Assembly (NCBI GenBank): GCA_900107575.1
Contig: FNQX01000021.1
Span: forward strand, 1-64,000
Origin: Lachnospiraceae bacterium NK3A20
GTDB taxonomy: Bacteria > Bacillota > Clostridia > Lachnospirales > Lachnospiraceae
Reading direction: 5' to 3'
Length of the DNA: 64,000 nucleotides
Shown: in pieces, positions 18,647 to 26,876 of the stretch
Numbering within the stretch: the first letter of the stretch is position 1
Layout: every line of letters starts with the position of its first letter
The notes under the pieces: generated by a model
What the model was told of the DNA's origin: nothing
Databases searched by the model: none
What the model saw: only the letters and a program-made list of their open reading frames with translations
Position numbers and translations under genes: made by a program

Positions 18647-20014
18647 TCACAGCAGGTACCTCTTGATCCTTCCCGTGGCGGTTCGCGGGAACGGCTCATC
18701 GCGCAGGATCAGCTCCTCAATCTGCTGCCCCGCAGACAGTGTCTTGTTGTATTCCTCGACTCTCTCCTGCATCTTTTCCCGGAACATCGGCGATGCGAGC
18801 GCGATGAGAACGATCCTGTCATCGTGGAGCGCAAGGGCCACCTGGGTTTCCAGGAGCTGCCCCAGTTTCCTCTCCTCTTCGGGACAGAAAATCTTCGTGC
18901 CGTCAGAGAGAACGAGGATATCCTTTTTCCTCCCCGTAATGCGAAGCCTTCCGTTCTCATCGACACGGACAAGGTCTCCCGTTGCGAGCTCGCTGTCCTG
19001 CAGCACCTCTGCCGTCTCCTCCGGCATGTGGTAATAGCCTTCCATCATGCATGGCGTGCGCACGAACAGCTCACCGTCTTCACCGACCCGGATCTTCGTA
19101 TCGGGGCACAGCGCCATGGCGTAAGGATCCTCGCCCGCAAGGCTCATCGCGAGTCCGCTCGCCGTTTCCGTGAGGCCATAACCGAACCGCACGTCTATAT
19201 TTTTCGCCCGAACCGCGTCCAGATACTCCTTCTCTACGGGCCCCGCGCCGACCAGGACCTTTTGCAGCCGCGGATCCAGAACGCCTCGGACGAGAAGGTA
19301 TTTCAACTGCCCCGGAACGAGCGGCAGAATCGTCGGTTCATAGAAGGAAGGGTCCTCGTGCATCCAGCGAATCCCCCTGCCGAGCGCGATGGCGGCACCC
19401 TGCGAGAAGCCCCACAACAGCGCGCAGATGAACCCGAAAACATGATACAGCGGCAGGATCGACAGAATCACGTCATTCTCATCGCAGGCGAGCATCTGCT
19501 GCCCATTCCACGCGCTCCCGCACAGAGCCTCCTGCGAGAGCACAACCGCCTTGTCCTTCGCCGTCGTCCCCGAGGTGTAGAATAGGAAATCTCCGCCGCA
19601 TTCGATTTCGGTACTGTCCTCGTGCAGGTGGTAGTTGTTCATCACTTCCTGTTGGATCGTCTTACTCTTCGCCTTCTCCGGATCGTCGCAGTAGAGATAG
19701 TCAACGCCGGTCTCGTGCATGATGCGCAGCGCCTCGTCCGCGGTGAGCGAGGGGTTCAGCAGCACGACACGCTTGCCCGCCATGGCTGCCGACAGCGCCG
19801 AGAGAATCCAGCCGGGCGTCGTCTGCCCGGACATCCCGATGCAGTGCCAGTTCTGCCTCGTATAGTGCTCCGCCTTTATGAGCAGTGCCTCGTAGAACTT
19901 CCGGTACGTGATCTCAATCTTGTCGTGGTGCCTTGCGTAAATGATGGCCGGCCGCTCGGGGAATGTCCCGGCAACCTTCTCCATCATCTCAGAAATGCTG
20001 TGAAACCGTTCCAT
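18647..20014 (-). CDS. AMP-dependent synthetase/acyl-CoA ligase-like enzyme
   Basis: A 455-residue adenylate-forming enzyme of the ANL superfamily. It has the P-loop core LFYTSGTTAKDKAVVLS, the GYGLTETASG core, the A7/A8 region TGDLVRVDENGRLRITGRKKD and the C-terminal catalytic Lys in RTATGRIKRYLL. It would activate a carboxylic acid as an acyl-AMP and transfer it to CoA or another thiol. It is shorter than typical long-chain acyl-CoA synthetases, more like benzoate/OSB-CoA or freestanding adenylation enzymes. No carrier protein or menaquinone genes are nearby, so the substrate is unknown. It ends 133 bases upstream of the yhcH start on the same strand, but yhcH has its own promoter. Confidence 0.88.
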   Translation of the reverse strand: MERFHSISEMMEKVAGTFPERPAIIYARHHDKIEITYRKFYEALLIKAEHYTRQNWHCIGMSGQTTPGWILSALSAAMAGKRVVLLNPSLTADEALRIMHETGVDYLYCDDPEKAKSKTIQQEVMNNYHLHEDSTEIECGGDFLFYTSGTTAKDKAVVLSQEALCGSAWNGQQMLACDENDVILSILPLYHVFGFICALLWGFSQGAAIALGRGIRWMHEDPSFYEPTILPLVPGQLKYLLVRGVLDPRLQKVLVGAGPVEKEYLDAVRAKNIDVRFGYGLTETASGLAMSLAGEDPYAMALCPDTKIRVGEDGELFVRTPCMMEGYYHMPEETAEVLQDSELATGDLVRVDENGRLRITGRKKDILVLSDGTKIFCPEEERKLGQLLETQVALALHDDRIVLIALASPMFREKMQERVEEYNKTLSAGQQIEELILRDEPFPRTATGRIKRYLL

Positions 20015-20205
20015 CGTGCCTGCTTTCTAACAGTGCTGAATCTGTCGCCGCACTGTGAGCCATTCCTGTGATTTAACTATAGCAAATCGCATGATATCTC
20101 GCAATCTGCATAGCAATCCAGCTGTATTGGCACGCCGATTTATGCATTTTGTCCAGCAAAAGTGCAGGAATCTCAGCGAAAACAGCAGGCGCCCTGGTTC
20201 ATTGC

Positions 20206-20901
20206 TCAGTCCTCGGAGAACTCCTTCAGGCCTTCGATTGCATACGCGTGTACCGGGCTCGAATCCAACCCGACGATCGGCAGCGGGGAGAATGACATGA
20301 AGAACACGTCCTTCTGGAGCTGTTCCAGATTCTTGAGCACTTCAATGAAGATGATGTTCTCTGCCAGCAGGATATCATGGAAGGGCTTTACATCCTCATT
20401 GCTGTTCTCGATGGATACACCGTCACCGAAGCCGACTGCCTTCACCTTGTGATCCTTGAACCAGTTCGCGGTCTCCGCGTTGACTAAAAGCCTCTGGTCC
20501 TTGTCCGTGTTGGTGTCCTTTGTGAAGGGATTGAGCTTGTAATCGGAATCAATGATGACGATGTCACCTTCCCTGATCTTTTTCCCCTCACGGTCCAGAT
20601 CTGCCGCCAAGATGTGGCCTCTCTTTTCCACCGTGCTGTGGAAGTTCACGTAAACCGCGCGTCCCAGAAATGTTGTGAGCGGAACATGGGTTACATCCGG
20701 CCAGTCATCATTGTGGTGATACGGGCACTCCGCGTGAGTTCCCAGGTGTGTCATGATATCCACATTGGTGTGGAAATCCGGGATCGGGCCGCCTGTATTG
20801 AAGCGATCCAGCTTGCATCTTCTCGTCTCTGTCGCCGGATCTACCAGCTTGGACAGATCAACGAGTCTTAATCCGTTACCCATGTCATAAACTACATCCA
20901 T
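20206..20901 (-). CDS. Cyclase-family metal hydrolase (kynurenine formamidase-like)
   Basis: A 231-residue protein with the cyclase-family metal motif MTHLGTHAECPYHHND, the HxGTHxDxPxH signature with Glu in place of the usual Asp. Members hydrolyse amides or esters such as N-formylkynurenine, or isatin. I chose the ATG at 20901 because GGAGG lies six bases upstream; the longer frame starting at 20958 lacks a ribosome site. A C-terminal run, EVLKNLEQLQKDVFFMSFSPLPIVGLDSSPV, matches the family end. No tryptophan-degradation genes are nearby. The Glu substitution is worth noting, and specificity is unknown. Confidence 0.88.
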   Translation of the reverse strand: MDVVYDMGNGLRLVDLSKLVDPATETRRCKLDRFNTGGPIPDFHTNVDIMTHLGTHAECPYHHNDDWPDVTHVPLTTFLGRAVYVNFHSTVEKRGHILAADLDREGKKIREGDIVIIDSDYKLNPFTKDTNTDKDQRLLVNAETANWFKDHKVKAVGFGDGVSIENSNEDVKPFHDILLAENIIFIEVLKNLEQLQKDVFFMSFSPLPIVGLDSSPVHAYAIEGLKEFSED

Positions 20902-21053
20902 TTTGCACCTCCATAATATGTGAAAGAGATCTCTCTGGTTATAATCAACCGTAACCACTACTTTCCTGACTGCTGTGCCAGTTTCAGTGTATCACGTTTG
21001 CGCACGCCGAACATCTCCTCTCCGGTCGACAGCCTCGACAGACTCGACAGACG

Positions 21054-21097
21054 TTTTGTCTAGTGCTAGATAAAATTTTGTCTAGCGCTCGACAAAA
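21054..21097. promoter_or_regulatory. Two abutting 22-bp palindromes upstream of AlbA_2 gene
   Basis: The first (21054-21075) runs TTTTGTCTAG ... CTAGATAAAA, one mismatch; the second (21076-21097) runs TTTTGTCTAG ... CTCGACAAAA, also one mismatched pair. They share the half-site TTTTGTC and abut with no spacer. Short direct repeats CTCGACAGA lie just upstream (about 21033-21052). They occupy the expected promoter region 45-90 bases before the start codon and look like a cooperative operator. Confidence 0.75.
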
Positions 21098-21141
21098 TTA
21101 TTATTTTGTGCTAACGTTATGTCGAGTGAGAGGAGGCAGAT

Positions 21142-22593
21142 ATGGCAATCCCAGTTAATATTAAAGAATTGATCAGCGGCACGGTTGTTGAATCCAATCG
21201 AATCGAATTCAAGGCGGACTTTAATCCGACCCCAGTTCTGCACGCGATCTGCGCTTTCGCCAACGACATTGATAACATCGGCGGCGGATATGTCGTCATC
21301 GGCGTAGAGGAGAATAACGGCACACCTATCCTTCCCATCAAAGGCATTGAAAAAGACAGGGTCGATGGAATGCTGAAGAAGCTCCTGGAACTCTGCCATT
21401 TCCTGGAACCCTTCTACGAGCCGCAGGCTGAGCCTGTGCTCTTTGATGGGCGCTATGTGATCGTGCTCTGGTGCAGTGGTGGGTACGGCCGCCCCTATAA
21501 GGCGCCCAAAGACGCCATAGCCAGACAATCGAACAAATACTACTATATTCGACGTTTCTCCAGCAATGTCATTGCCTCTCCAGATGAGGAGAAGGAACTT
21601 TTCTACATTTCCTCATCCATTCCTTTTGATGATCGCCCCAATCTCATGGCTTCCGTGGATGATCTGAGTATCGGATTGATGCGAGATCATCTCCGCAAGA
21701 TTGGCAGCAGCCTCTACGACAGATCGGAAACTATGACAAAGGAACAGCTCGCAAGCGATATGCAGCTCTTGGAAGGACCGCCAGAAAATCGCCATCCCCG
21801 CAATGTGGGCCTTCTCCTCTTTTCCGACAATCCGCAGCGGTTCTTCCGCGAGGCCAGAATTGAGATTGTGGACATCCCTGATCCCTCCGGTACCAATATG
21901 ACGGAGAAGATCTTCACTGGACCTATTCAGCAGCAGTTGGCGGATGCGCTGCTCTTCATTCGGAATTACATTCTAAAAGAGAAAATATTCAAGACGAACA
22001 CCACGGCCGAGGCCAGGCGGGTCTGGAACTACCCGTATCGCGCCGTCGATGAGCTTCTCTCCAATGCGGTCTACCACCGTTCCTACCAGATCAGAGAGCC
22101 AATTACCGTGCGCTGCACACCAGAGGGAATGGAGATCACAAGCTTTCCCGGCTTTGACAGGAGCATCTCTGAACAGGATATCCAAAGCCAGAATATCCGT
22201 GGCAGGATCTATCGCAACCGCCGCATCGGCGATTTTCTGAAGGAGCTTCATCTCATTGAAGGCAGGAACACCGGCTTCCCCAATGCCGCGGCTGCCCTTA
22301 GAGAAAACGGTTCCCCCAGACTGCAGTTCTCCATGGATCCAGAGCGTCAGTACCTGTCCGTGACCATCCCCATCCACCCGGCATTCATAAATCCAAGGAT
22401 GCGGAAAGCCACGGCTTACCAGAATAAGATCCTCTCAGCCTTGGAAGACAAGGCACTCACCCTCACCGAGCTCGCCACGGTTCTCGGTTATAAAGGCATT
22501 ACCGCCAAATTGAGAAACACCTTGGAATACCTCTGCCTGATGAATATTATCGAAAAGGATCTCGCCACTGGCACCTATCACAGGAAAAGATAA
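21142..22593 (+). CDS. AlbA_2 (Schlafen-like) and ATP-binding domain protein
   Basis: A 483-residue cytoplasmic protein. Residues about 10-130 form an AlbA_2 domain (ESNRIEFKADFN, ICAFANDIDNIGGGYVVIGV), a nucleic-acid-binding fold shared with Schlafen-like proteins. Residues about 255-400 resemble the C-terminal GHKL/HATPase-like region of these proteins (YPYRAVDELLSNAVYHRSY), and the last about 65 residues look like a winged helix (LTLTELATVLGYKGITAKLR). Such proteins are annotated as ATP-dependent transcriptional regulators, and several occur in defence contexts. AGGAGG precedes the ATG. Two palindromes upstream suggest autoregulation. It is the only plus-strand gene in this part and has no functional partner nearby. 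Confidence 0.85.
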   Translation: MAIPVNIKELISGTVVESNRIEFKADFNPTPVLHAICAFANDIDNIGGGYVVIGVEENNGTPILPIKGIEKDRVDGMLKKLLELCHFLEPFYEPQAEPVLFDGRYVIVLWCSGGYGRPYKAPKDAIARQSNKYYYIRRFSSNVIASPDEEKELFYISSSIPFDDRPNLMASVDDLSIGLMRDHLRKIGSSLYDRSETMTKEQLASDMQLLEGPPENRHPRNVGLLLFSDNPQRFFREARIEIVDIPDPSGTNMTEKIFTGPIQQQLADALLFIRNYILKEKIFKTNTTAEARRVWNYPYRAVDELLSNAVYHRSYQIREPITVRCTPEGMEITSFPGFDRSISEQDIQSQNIRGRIYRNRRIGDFLKELHLIEGRNTGFPNAAAALRENGSPRLQFSMDPERQYLSVTIPIHPAFINPRMRKATAYQNKILSALEDKALTLTELATVLGYKGITAKLRNTLEYLCLMNIIEKDLATGTYHRKR

Positions 22594-22600
22594 TTTCCCA

Positions 22601-23242
22601 TTATTCGTCTTCTGCCAGATCACAGCGTACGGTGAAGCGGCTCGTCCCGCCATAGGTGCAGGTGAACAGGCTGAGGTCATAGTCCGCGCTCTTCATTTCC
22701 TCCACCTGTGTGGGCTCGAGGATCTCGGTCTTTTCGACAAGATATTTCACAACGGATCCGCCCGCAGATTTATAATACAACTCTTCGCCGCCCCGCAAGG
22801 TCTTGAGCGGCGAGAAGTGCCGCTGATAGTTGTGTCCCGCGATCACCCAGTTTCCTTCCAGAGGATCTCCGGAATAGGTGCACGGTGATGTCTGTAATTG
22901 GTCGAAATCCCAGTCCGCCGCGATTGGCAGTTCGAGATCGAGCGCCGGGATAATGAGATACCCGTAGTACCGGACTCCGTCGATTTTTGTTGTCGCAGGT
23001 TTCTTGATTTCGTCAATAGGTGACGCGGGCGGTCTGATTGCCGCTGGCGTATCTCCCGCATTCGAATCATCCACGCCGCTCTGCATCATCTCCAGAACGG
23101 CAGAGGCTGCCGCGTCCGCTGCCGCATTCTCTCTCTGATTGTGGTACACAAAGAGGATCGCCAGAATTAACAAGGCGATCCCCGAGATCATCATAGCCGC
23201 GGCGGCGATGCGCCGCGGCCTGTGCGTATTATGTTCCTGCAT
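22601..23242 (-). CDS. Sortase, second of pilus locus (class D-like, unassigned)
   Basis: A membrane-anchored cysteine transpeptidase of about 213 residues. After a short basic N terminus there is one membrane helix (IAAAAMMISGIALLILAILF), a linker, and the sortase barrel with the catalytic His in IAGHNY, Cys in LFTCTYGG and Arg in SRFTVRC. It lacks the lid and C-terminal helix of the class C enzyme upstream, so it may attach the finished pilus to the wall. I favour the ATG at 23242, overlapping the basal pilin gene by 14 bases; ATG at 23266 or GTG at 23308 are possible but would overlap more. It is the last gene of the pilus operon. Confidence 0.85.
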   Translation of the reverse strand: MQEHNTHRPRRIAAAAMMISGIALLILAILFVYHNQRENAAADAAASAVLEMMQSGVDDSNAGDTPAAIRPPASPIDEIKKPATTKIDGVRYYGYLIIPALDLELPIAADWDFDQLQTSPCTYSGDPLEGNWVIAGHNYQRHFSPLKTLRGGEELYYKSAGGSVVKYLVEKTEILEPTQVEEMKSADYDLSLFTCTYGGTSRFTVRCDLAEDE

Positions 23243-24161
23243 TTTTGTCTTTGTCTTTGTCTGCATCCTCTTTACGTTCCAAATGCCAGCCAATGAGGAA
23301 CAGTACACTGCCTGTTCCCGCCAGAACCGGAATCGGCCAATTCGTCTGTCCCGTCTGAGGCAGTCGGTTCCCGGATGCTATCGGTGCCGGCTTCTCTGTC
23401 TCTCTATGACCACCTGATGCTTCGCCTGGCTTTGTGGACTGTGGCGGAATCTGTGGCGTCGGTGTCGGCACGGGTGGTGTCGGCGTGCTCACACCAGGGT
23501 TCTCCGGCTTGTCAGGCTCCGTAGGCTTGCCCGGCGTCGGCGTAGGGGGTGTCCCCTCATGTGGATTATCGGGCTCGTTCGGTTTATCCGGTGGTGTCTC
23601 CTCACGGGGATTCTCCGGTTCCACCCTGCCGGCTTTTGGATAGGAGGTGACAGAATCGTACAGCTTCCCCTCCTTCTCATACGGAAGGGAAATACAGAAG
23701 GGCTGTACCTTCTCATACCCCTCTGCCGTCTTCAGCTGTCGCACGAGATAGATCCCGTGTTCCAGATTCATCACTTCTCCCTGTCCATTCTCATCAATGG
23801 CAAGGTCCGTTCCGGCGATTCCCTGTTCGCTGATGTACTCATCGAACGCCTTCGCGGTATCCAGCGTCAGGACTTCCGACTGCGTTTTGCCATTGAGAGC
23901 GGTTTGCAGCTCGTCAAAGCCCTGCGCCGCGCGGTAGCTCACACGGTTTCCATCCACGCTGGCATCCCCAATTCTGTACCAGGCAAACTTCCCTCCGCCG
24001 ACCACCTCTTCCGTCTTCACGTCGCGCATCAGGATCGTAAGAGATGCGCTCTCTGCCGCGACAGCAGAAGCGGGGAGCAACAGAAGGCACAGGCAGACTG
24101 TCAGCAGTATGATCATCACAGCCGCACGGATGCGCGTCTTCACAACATGCGCCATCTTCAT
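23229..24161 (-). CDS. LPXTG basal pilin (SpaB/FctB-like)
   Basis: A 310-residue surface protein. It has a signal peptide (about 1-36), a Cna-B-like pilin domain (about 38-175) with a conserved ending GIYLVRQLKTAEGY, the pilin motif YPKAG at about 178, then a Pro-rich stalk (about 180-265) with PDKPNEPDNP-like repeats, the sorting signal LPQTG (267-271), a hydrophobic helix and a charged tail. Pro-rich tail plus YPK motif are typical of basal pilins that terminate polymerisation and anchor the fibre. Its ATG overlaps the stop of the class C sortase gene by four bases, so the two are translationally coupled. Confidence 0.88.
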   Translation of the reverse strand: MKMAHVVKTRIRAAVMIILLTVCLCLLLLPASAVAAESASLTILMRDVKTEEVVGGGKFAWYRIGDASVDGNRVSYRAAQGFDELQTALNGKTQSEVLTLDTAKAFDEYISEQGIAGTDLAIDENGQGEVMNLEHGIYLVRQLKTAEGYEKVQPFCISLPYEKEGKLYDSVTSYPKAGRVEPENPREETPPDKPNEPDNPHEGTPPTPTPGKPTEPDKPENPGVSTPTPPVPTPTPQIPPQSTKPGEASGGHRETEKPAPIASGNRLPQTGQTNWPIPVLAGTGSVLFLIGWHLERKEDADKDKDKNAGT

Positions 24162-25048
24162 GAGCCCTGCCTGCCTCCTTCCCAGTTATCTGTTCGTCTG
24201 TTATGTTTCTTTACGTCACATATGGTCAGGATCACTACGAGAATGAAAACAGCAGCCAGCGCCGCTATCACTGCGATATACAGCGGCGGGATACTGTAGC
24301 CCGACACTTCCGGCGTCTCTTCCTCCGGTGCGGGGATTCTCGCGCCGCGCACGAGGAGTCGCTGCGTATTGATGCCGAACGGTGTGCAGGTAAGGAGGGT
24401 ACAGTAATCCATGCCCCGCTCGATCTGCAGCTCGTCGATCTCATCCGGATTCACGACCGTGATCTGATCCACCTGATAATAAAGTTTGTAGCCAAGAACC
24501 GTGATCATGAACAGATCACCGTTCTTCATTTCATCCAGCCGGGTGAACAGGGAGGCTGTGGACAGTCCCCTGTGGCCCACGAGAACACTGTGCGTCGACG
24601 GCCCGCCGACCGGAAGGCTGCTGCCCTCCAGATGACCGATGCCGTCTCCCAGCGTGCCCTCGTCGGTGCCATGGTAAATGGGAAGCCTTACATCAATCCT
24701 GGGGATCTCAATGTAGCCCATGACATCTGTATCCGGAACCACCAGCTCATCCTCATATCCGCTGACAAGCTCGGGTTCTTTGAGAACGCCGGGGGTAGCC
24801 GCAATGCGCTCGTTGTAGTCCCGGGCGCTTGCCATGATGCTGTCCGTGTCCACGCCTCCCGTATCTTCCTTCAGCAGAGACTCATAACGTTCCACATCTT
24901 TGAGATGCAGCCGCGTGTTCTGAAGGTCGCTGAGAGGCAGATACAGGATGGCGCAGATGCCGACAAGACAGATCAGGATCGGCGGGATGATGGATTTCTT
25001 CTTCCTGCCTCGTAGTTCCCGGCTGTAATTGTTGTGTGAATTTCTCAA
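24158..25048 (-). CDS. Class C pilin sortase
   Basis: A 296-residue membrane transpeptidase that polymerises pilins. It has an N-terminal membrane helix (PPILICLVGICAILYLPLS), a lid region, the catalytic His in LVGHRGL, Cys in TLLTCTPFG and Arg in TQRLLVRG, and a second membrane helix near the C terminus (YIAVIAALAAVFILVVILTI), as in class C enzymes. The start is a TTG eight bases after the major pilin stop, with a poor ribosome site, so translation may depend on coupling. Neighbours on both sides are its substrates. The lid sequence DTD near residue 109 could block the active site as in other pilin sortases. Confidence 0.93.
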   Translation of the reverse strand: MRNSHNNYSRELRGRKKKSIIPPILICLVGICAILYLPLSDLQNTRLHLKDVERYESLLKEDTGGVDTDSIMASARDYNERIAATPGVLKEPELVSGYEDELVVPDTDVMGYIEIPRIDVRLPIYHGTDEGTLGDGIGHLEGSSLPVGGPSTHSVLVGHRGLSTASLFTRLDEMKNGDLFMITVLGYKLYYQVDQITVVNPDEIDELQIERGMDYCTLLTCTPFGINTQRLLVRGARIPAPEEETPEVSGYSIPPLYIAVIAALAAVFILVVILTICDVKKHNRRTDNWEGGRQGS

Positions 25049-25056
25049 GTCTTAGC

Positions 25057-26727
25057 TTACTCCGCGTTCTGGCTTCTTCTCCGGATCAGCATGAAGACGC
25101 CAATAGCGAAGACTGCAACGCCGCCGATGAGAATGAACACACCGTATCCGCCCGTGCGGGGAAGGATGAGCTCACTGTCAGAGCTGTTATGGATGGTCGT
25201 CGTAATGAGACCGGTATATGCCCCATCTCCATCCGTTGCGATTTTAAATTCCTGCGCCTCAGGCTTCACAGAAGATACGTTCAAGCTCGCAAGCGCAGCA
25301 TCTGACGAGTTCTGATTTTCAAAATTCGTAGCTATTGTAAACTCAATATCATCCGCCTTTTTGTATCCATCCGGCACCTTTGACTCAATGATTTTGTAGC
25401 TAGCCGCATCAAGTCCATTGAAGTTGAATCTCGCGTTTGGTACTTCTCCGTCTGCCTCCAGGCTAAGCTCGCCTACGAATCCATTGGAAGTCGTACTGAC
25501 ATTCGGACCCAGCTTCGCGATTTCTGTATATTCTTCTCCTGTTTTCTTCAGAAGCGTGAATTCCGCGCCGGAGAGAGAGTTTCCATCCCTGCCGGTCTTC
25601 AAAATACTCAGAGCGTATGTGTAGACCTTGGCATTTCTTTCTGTAGTTTCGTGTGTATCCCCACTGTACGGATTATTGGAGTAAGTCAGCTTCACCGTGT
25701 TGACATTTCCCTGGGAACCGATCACCGCGTTCTGATTCAGCTTAGCGTTGTAGGTTACGACCACAGTATCCCCAGGAGCAACGCCGCTGTCAGGGTTCTG
25801 TACCAGCTTCAGAAGCCCTGTTACATCTACCGTCAGAGTTGTTGTCCCATCCTCCTTAGTTGCTGTGTTCGTTTTGTAATCTGTGCCAGCGTTCAACGTA
25901 ACTTTATCTTTATCTTTTGCATTGATGCCCTTCGCATACTCATTTGGTTGAACCTTTTCAATCTGGACAGCAATAGAGTCCGCATCAAGATCGAACCCCT
26001 TGGGAATGATATCCGTAAACTTGTAGGTATAGCTGCTAAAGTTTTTGATCTGGTCGGAAATTGTACCTGTGATCATGAAGGGGACATTCTCCCCGACGCT
26101 GTAGTCCGCCGCATCCTGATAGGTAGCTGTATTACTGTTCTCCATGACCTTCTTGTGGACCTCAGGAGTGCTCTGCTTGACATTGATCTCAGCCGTTGCC
26201 CTGGTCAGGGGCAGGAGAATGCTGGTCGTGATATCCGTTCCAGTCTTCTGTCCAAGGAGCCAATAGCCTGTCTGATCAAGATCTAAACTATTATCTCCAC
26301 CCTGGAAGGTATGATCTTCGCCCATATCTTTGACACCGGCATATACCTTGTCCGCAAACAAACGGATTTTCGCGTCTTCTAGCGCAGTCGAGTTGCCGGA
26401 GCCACTGTGTGTGTTCAGAAAAGTCAGAAGCTGTTCCAGAGTAGCCACAGTATTGCCAGAGGCATCCGTTGCTGCTTGCAGGACAATATCTTTATATTTA
26501 TCATTCAAACTATACGTCACTGCTCCATCGGCGCCCGTTATCGAGGTCAGGAGCCGATAGCCTTCATATTTTGTCTCTGCGGTAGTGCCATGGATTGATA
26601 CGGTTAGTTCCCCCTCTGCATTGACACGCATCCCAGCTGCCGGCAGCAGTGTCAGCAGCAGAAATACGGACAACACGATAGACAGCAGCCTTGCCCTTCC
26701 TCGTCCTGGTCTGTTCTTTACCTTCAT
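25057..26727 (-). CDS. Major pilin, isopeptide-forming LPXTG fimbrial protein
   Basis: A 556-residue shaft pilin. It has a signal peptide (about 1-38), an N-terminal domain (about 40-195), a D2-type isopeptide domain starting TPEVHKKVMENSN, whose Lys residues are candidates for the pilin motif, and a Cna-B domain (about 385-510) with the E-box YKIIESKVPDGY. The sorting signal is LPRTG (522-526), followed by a hydrophobic helix and RRR tail. AAGGAGGG precedes the ATG. It follows the giant adhesin gene by 149 bases, which contain a small GC hairpin, and precedes the class C sortase by eight bases. Length and domain order match backbone pilins of Gram-positive bacteria. Confidence 0.92.
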   Translation of the reverse strand: MKVKNRPGRGRARLLSIVLSVFLLLTLLPAAGMRVNAEGELTVSIHGTTAETKYEGYRLLTSITGADGAVTYSLNDKYKDIVLQAATDASGNTVATLEQLLTFLNTHSGSGNSTALEDAKIRLFADKVYAGVKDMGEDHTFQGGDNSLDLDQTGYWLLGQKTGTDITTSILLPLTRATAEINVKQSTPEVHKKVMENSNTATYQDAADYSVGENVPFMITGTISDQIKNFSSYTYKFTDIIPKGFDLDADSIAVQIEKVQPNEYAKGINAKDKDKVTLNAGTDYKTNTATKEDGTTTLTVDVTGLLKLVQNPDSGVAPGDTVVVTYNAKLNQNAVIGSQGNVNTVKLTYSNNPYSGDTHETTERNAKVYTYALSILKTGRDGNSLSGAEFTLLKKTGEEYTEIAKLGPNVSTTSNGFVGELSLEADGEVPNARFNFNGLDAASYKIIESKVPDGYKKADDIEFTIATNFENQNSSDAALASLNVSSVKPEAQEFKIATDGDGAYTGLITTTIHNSSDSELILPRTGGYGVFILIGGVAVFAIGVFMLIRRRSQNAE

Positions 26728-26775
26728 GTGAATTCCCTCCTTGGTTCAATTCATGCTTGTATCTATCATCGGGCA

Positions 26776-26793
26776 GTGGGGAATGCCCCACCA
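26776..26793 (-). promoter_or_regulatory. Small GC hairpin between tip adhesin and major pilin
   Basis: GTGGGG pairs with CCCCAC around AATG. It lies in the 149-base gap, about 50 bases before the major pilin start, and could modulate read-through or stabilise the downstream pilin message. Confidence 0.45.
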
Positions 26794-26876
26794 CCGAGAT
26801 ATTCAATCTATGCCGTTACTGTCACAATATCAGCGAACATGGTAGCCGCCTGCTCTCCATGCCGTTGTCGAACGGA

